5,886 nt of DNA, from the NCBI GenBank assembly GCA_018895315.1, contig JAHIOK010000374.1, positions 1-5,886 of the forward strand, written 5' to 3'. This document shows positions 5,105-5,886 of the stretch, piece after piece. A program made the position numbers and the translations under genes. The number at the start of each line of letters is the position of its first letter. Position 1 is the first letter of the stretch. This DNA is from Actinomycetota bacterium (lineage in GTDB: Bacteria; Actinomycetota; Actinomycetes; Actinomycetales; Microbacteriaceae). A model generated the notes under the pieces. The model saw only the letters and a list, made by a program, of their open reading frames with translations. It was not told where the DNA came from and searched no databases.

Positions 5105-5886
5105 GTGGACGACGATCCGACGGCTACCCCCGAACCCGGCCCCCACATCGGCAGCTTCGCCGCTGAGCACCTCTCGCCGTCCTACCCGCAGCGCGCACCG
5201 TGGGGCACGGCCCAGCGGCTGCGTGCGTGGCAGGCCGAGGCACTCGACATCTACTTCGGCCTCGACGGGCCCGACGGCGTCGGCGGCGGACCCCGCGACT
5301 TCCTCGCCGCGGCAACACCCGGTGCAGGCAAGACCACGTTCGCGCTGAGACTTGCGAGCGAACTCGTGCGCCGCCGCATCATCGACCGCATCGTCGTGGT
5401 CGCCCCCACCGAGCACCTGAAGACGCAGTGGGCCGATGCGGCGGCCCGCGCATCCATTCGGCTCGATCCGGCGTTCAGCAACCGCCATTCCGCGCCTTCG
5501 CGCCAGTATCACGGCGTGGTCGTGACGTACGCGCAGGTGGCAGTGAAATCGTCGGTGCACGAACGTCTGATCATGGATGCCCGCACCCTCGTCATCCTCG
5601 ATGAGGTCCATCACGGGGGCGACGCGCTCAGCTGGGGTGAAGCCCTTCGCGACGCATTCGCGCGCGCGACTCGACGCCTGCTGCTCAGCGGAACCCCCTT
5701 CCGCAGCGACACGGCCCCGATTCCGTTCGTCGAGTACCACCCCGACGCGCACGGCATCCGCGTCTCCCGCACCGATTACGCCTATGGCTACCGTCGTGCG
5801 CTCGAGGACGGCGTGGTGCGGCCGGTGATCTTCCTCGTCTACGCCGGCAAGATGCGCTGGCGCACGAAGACCGGCGACGAGATGGA
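5105..5886 (+). CDS. DEAD/DEAH-box superfamily 2 helicase, 3'-truncated by the window edge
   Basis: The first 260 residues of an ATP-dependent nucleic-acid helicase or translocase are visible; the frame stays open to the window end. After an acidic, proline-rich N-terminus of about 30 residues comes a Q-motif-like LRAWQAEAL (39-47), motif I/Walker A TPGAGKTT with Lys76, motif Ia VVAPTEHLKTQW (98-109), a VVVTYAQ strand (138-144), motif II/Walker B DEVHH (Asp166, Glu167, His169) and motif III SGTPFR (195-200). This is the ResIII-type first RecA domain found in restriction translocases, RadD and UvsW-like helicases. The second RecA domain, with motifs IV-VI, should lie beyond the window. The role is unknown; DNA repair or recombination is a reasonable guess, and a defence role cannot be excluded. 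No methylase or nuclease gene is visible beside it. It is divergent from the SGNH hydrolase and preceded by the tandem repeats. Confidence 0.9.
   Translation, partial: MDDDPTATPEPGPHIGSFAAEHLSPSYPQRAPWGTAQRLRAWQAEALDIYFGLDGPDGVGGGPRDFLAAATPGAGKTTFALRLASELVRRRIIDRIVVVAPTEHLKTQWADAAARASIRLDPAFSNRHSAPSRQYHGVVVTYAQVAVKSSVHERLIMDARTLVILDEVHHGGDALSWGEALRDAFARATRRLLLSGTPFRSDTAPIPFVEYHPDAHGIRVSRTDYAYGYRRALEDGVVRPVIFLVYAGKMRWRTKTGDEM

Noticed and set aside
4981..5148. N-terminal extension of the SGNH hydrolase to an upstream start
   Set aside because: The extension translates the two DNA repeats into a repeated RANI peptide, overlaps the helicase start, and ignores the strong ribosome binding site at 4984-4995.
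5105..5886. Restriction or other defence island around the helicase
   Set aside because: The neighbours are housekeeping-type genes with similar base composition, and no methylase, nuclease or mobile element is visible; the missing downstream side could change this.

Overview
The window is dense, GC-rich chromosomal DNA: roughly two-thirds G+C by eye, third codon positions mostly G or C, several GTG starts, and gaps of 1 to 124 bp between genes. The gene set, the protein style and the absence of mobile DNA suggest a high-GC actinobacterium. Microbacteriaceae, and Microbacterium in particular, is the best guess, inferred from general resemblance and not from a marker gene. Seven protein genes are supported. 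The first lacks its 5' end and the last lacks its 3' end. I found no tRNA, rRNA, CRISPR array, insertion sequence or phage gene, and no gene-free stretch longer than 124 bp.

Layout. (1) Positions 1-1719, plus strand: the C-terminal three quarters of an acyl-CoA dehydrogenase, followed after one base by a stand-alone CitE-like CoA-ester lyase. The pair looks like the end of a branched-chain acyl-CoA (leucine-type) catabolic operon. (2) Positions 1730-3221, minus strand: a two-gene unit transcribed as sirtuin, then histidine phosphatase. It converges on the lyase with 10 bp between stops, and a small hairpin spans both stop codons. (3) Positions 3307-4116, plus strand: a SpoU/TrmH-family RNA 2'-O-methyltransferase, divergent from the sirtuin across an 85-bp gap. 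(4) Positions 4120-4980, minus strand: a cytoplasmic SGNH/GDSL hydrolase, convergent with the methyltransferase with 3 bp between stops. (5) From 5105, plus strand: the N-terminal half of a DEAH-type superfamily 2 helicase, divergent from the hydrolase across a 124-bp gap that carries two near-identical 18-bp direct repeats spaced 21 bp apart.

How the genes may relate. Most are ordinary chromosomal genes. The most suggestive link is that the sirtuin looks like class II (SIRT4-like) and lies close to genes expected to handle HMG-CoA-type intermediates, while SIRT4 is known to remove HMG- and methylglutaryl-type acyl groups from lysines. This is a hypothesis from position and family, not a demonstrated system. 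The tandem repeat before the helicase is the clearest unexplained DNA structure. A third signal is a threefold to fourfold excess of the hexamer GGATGC/GCATCC across the window.
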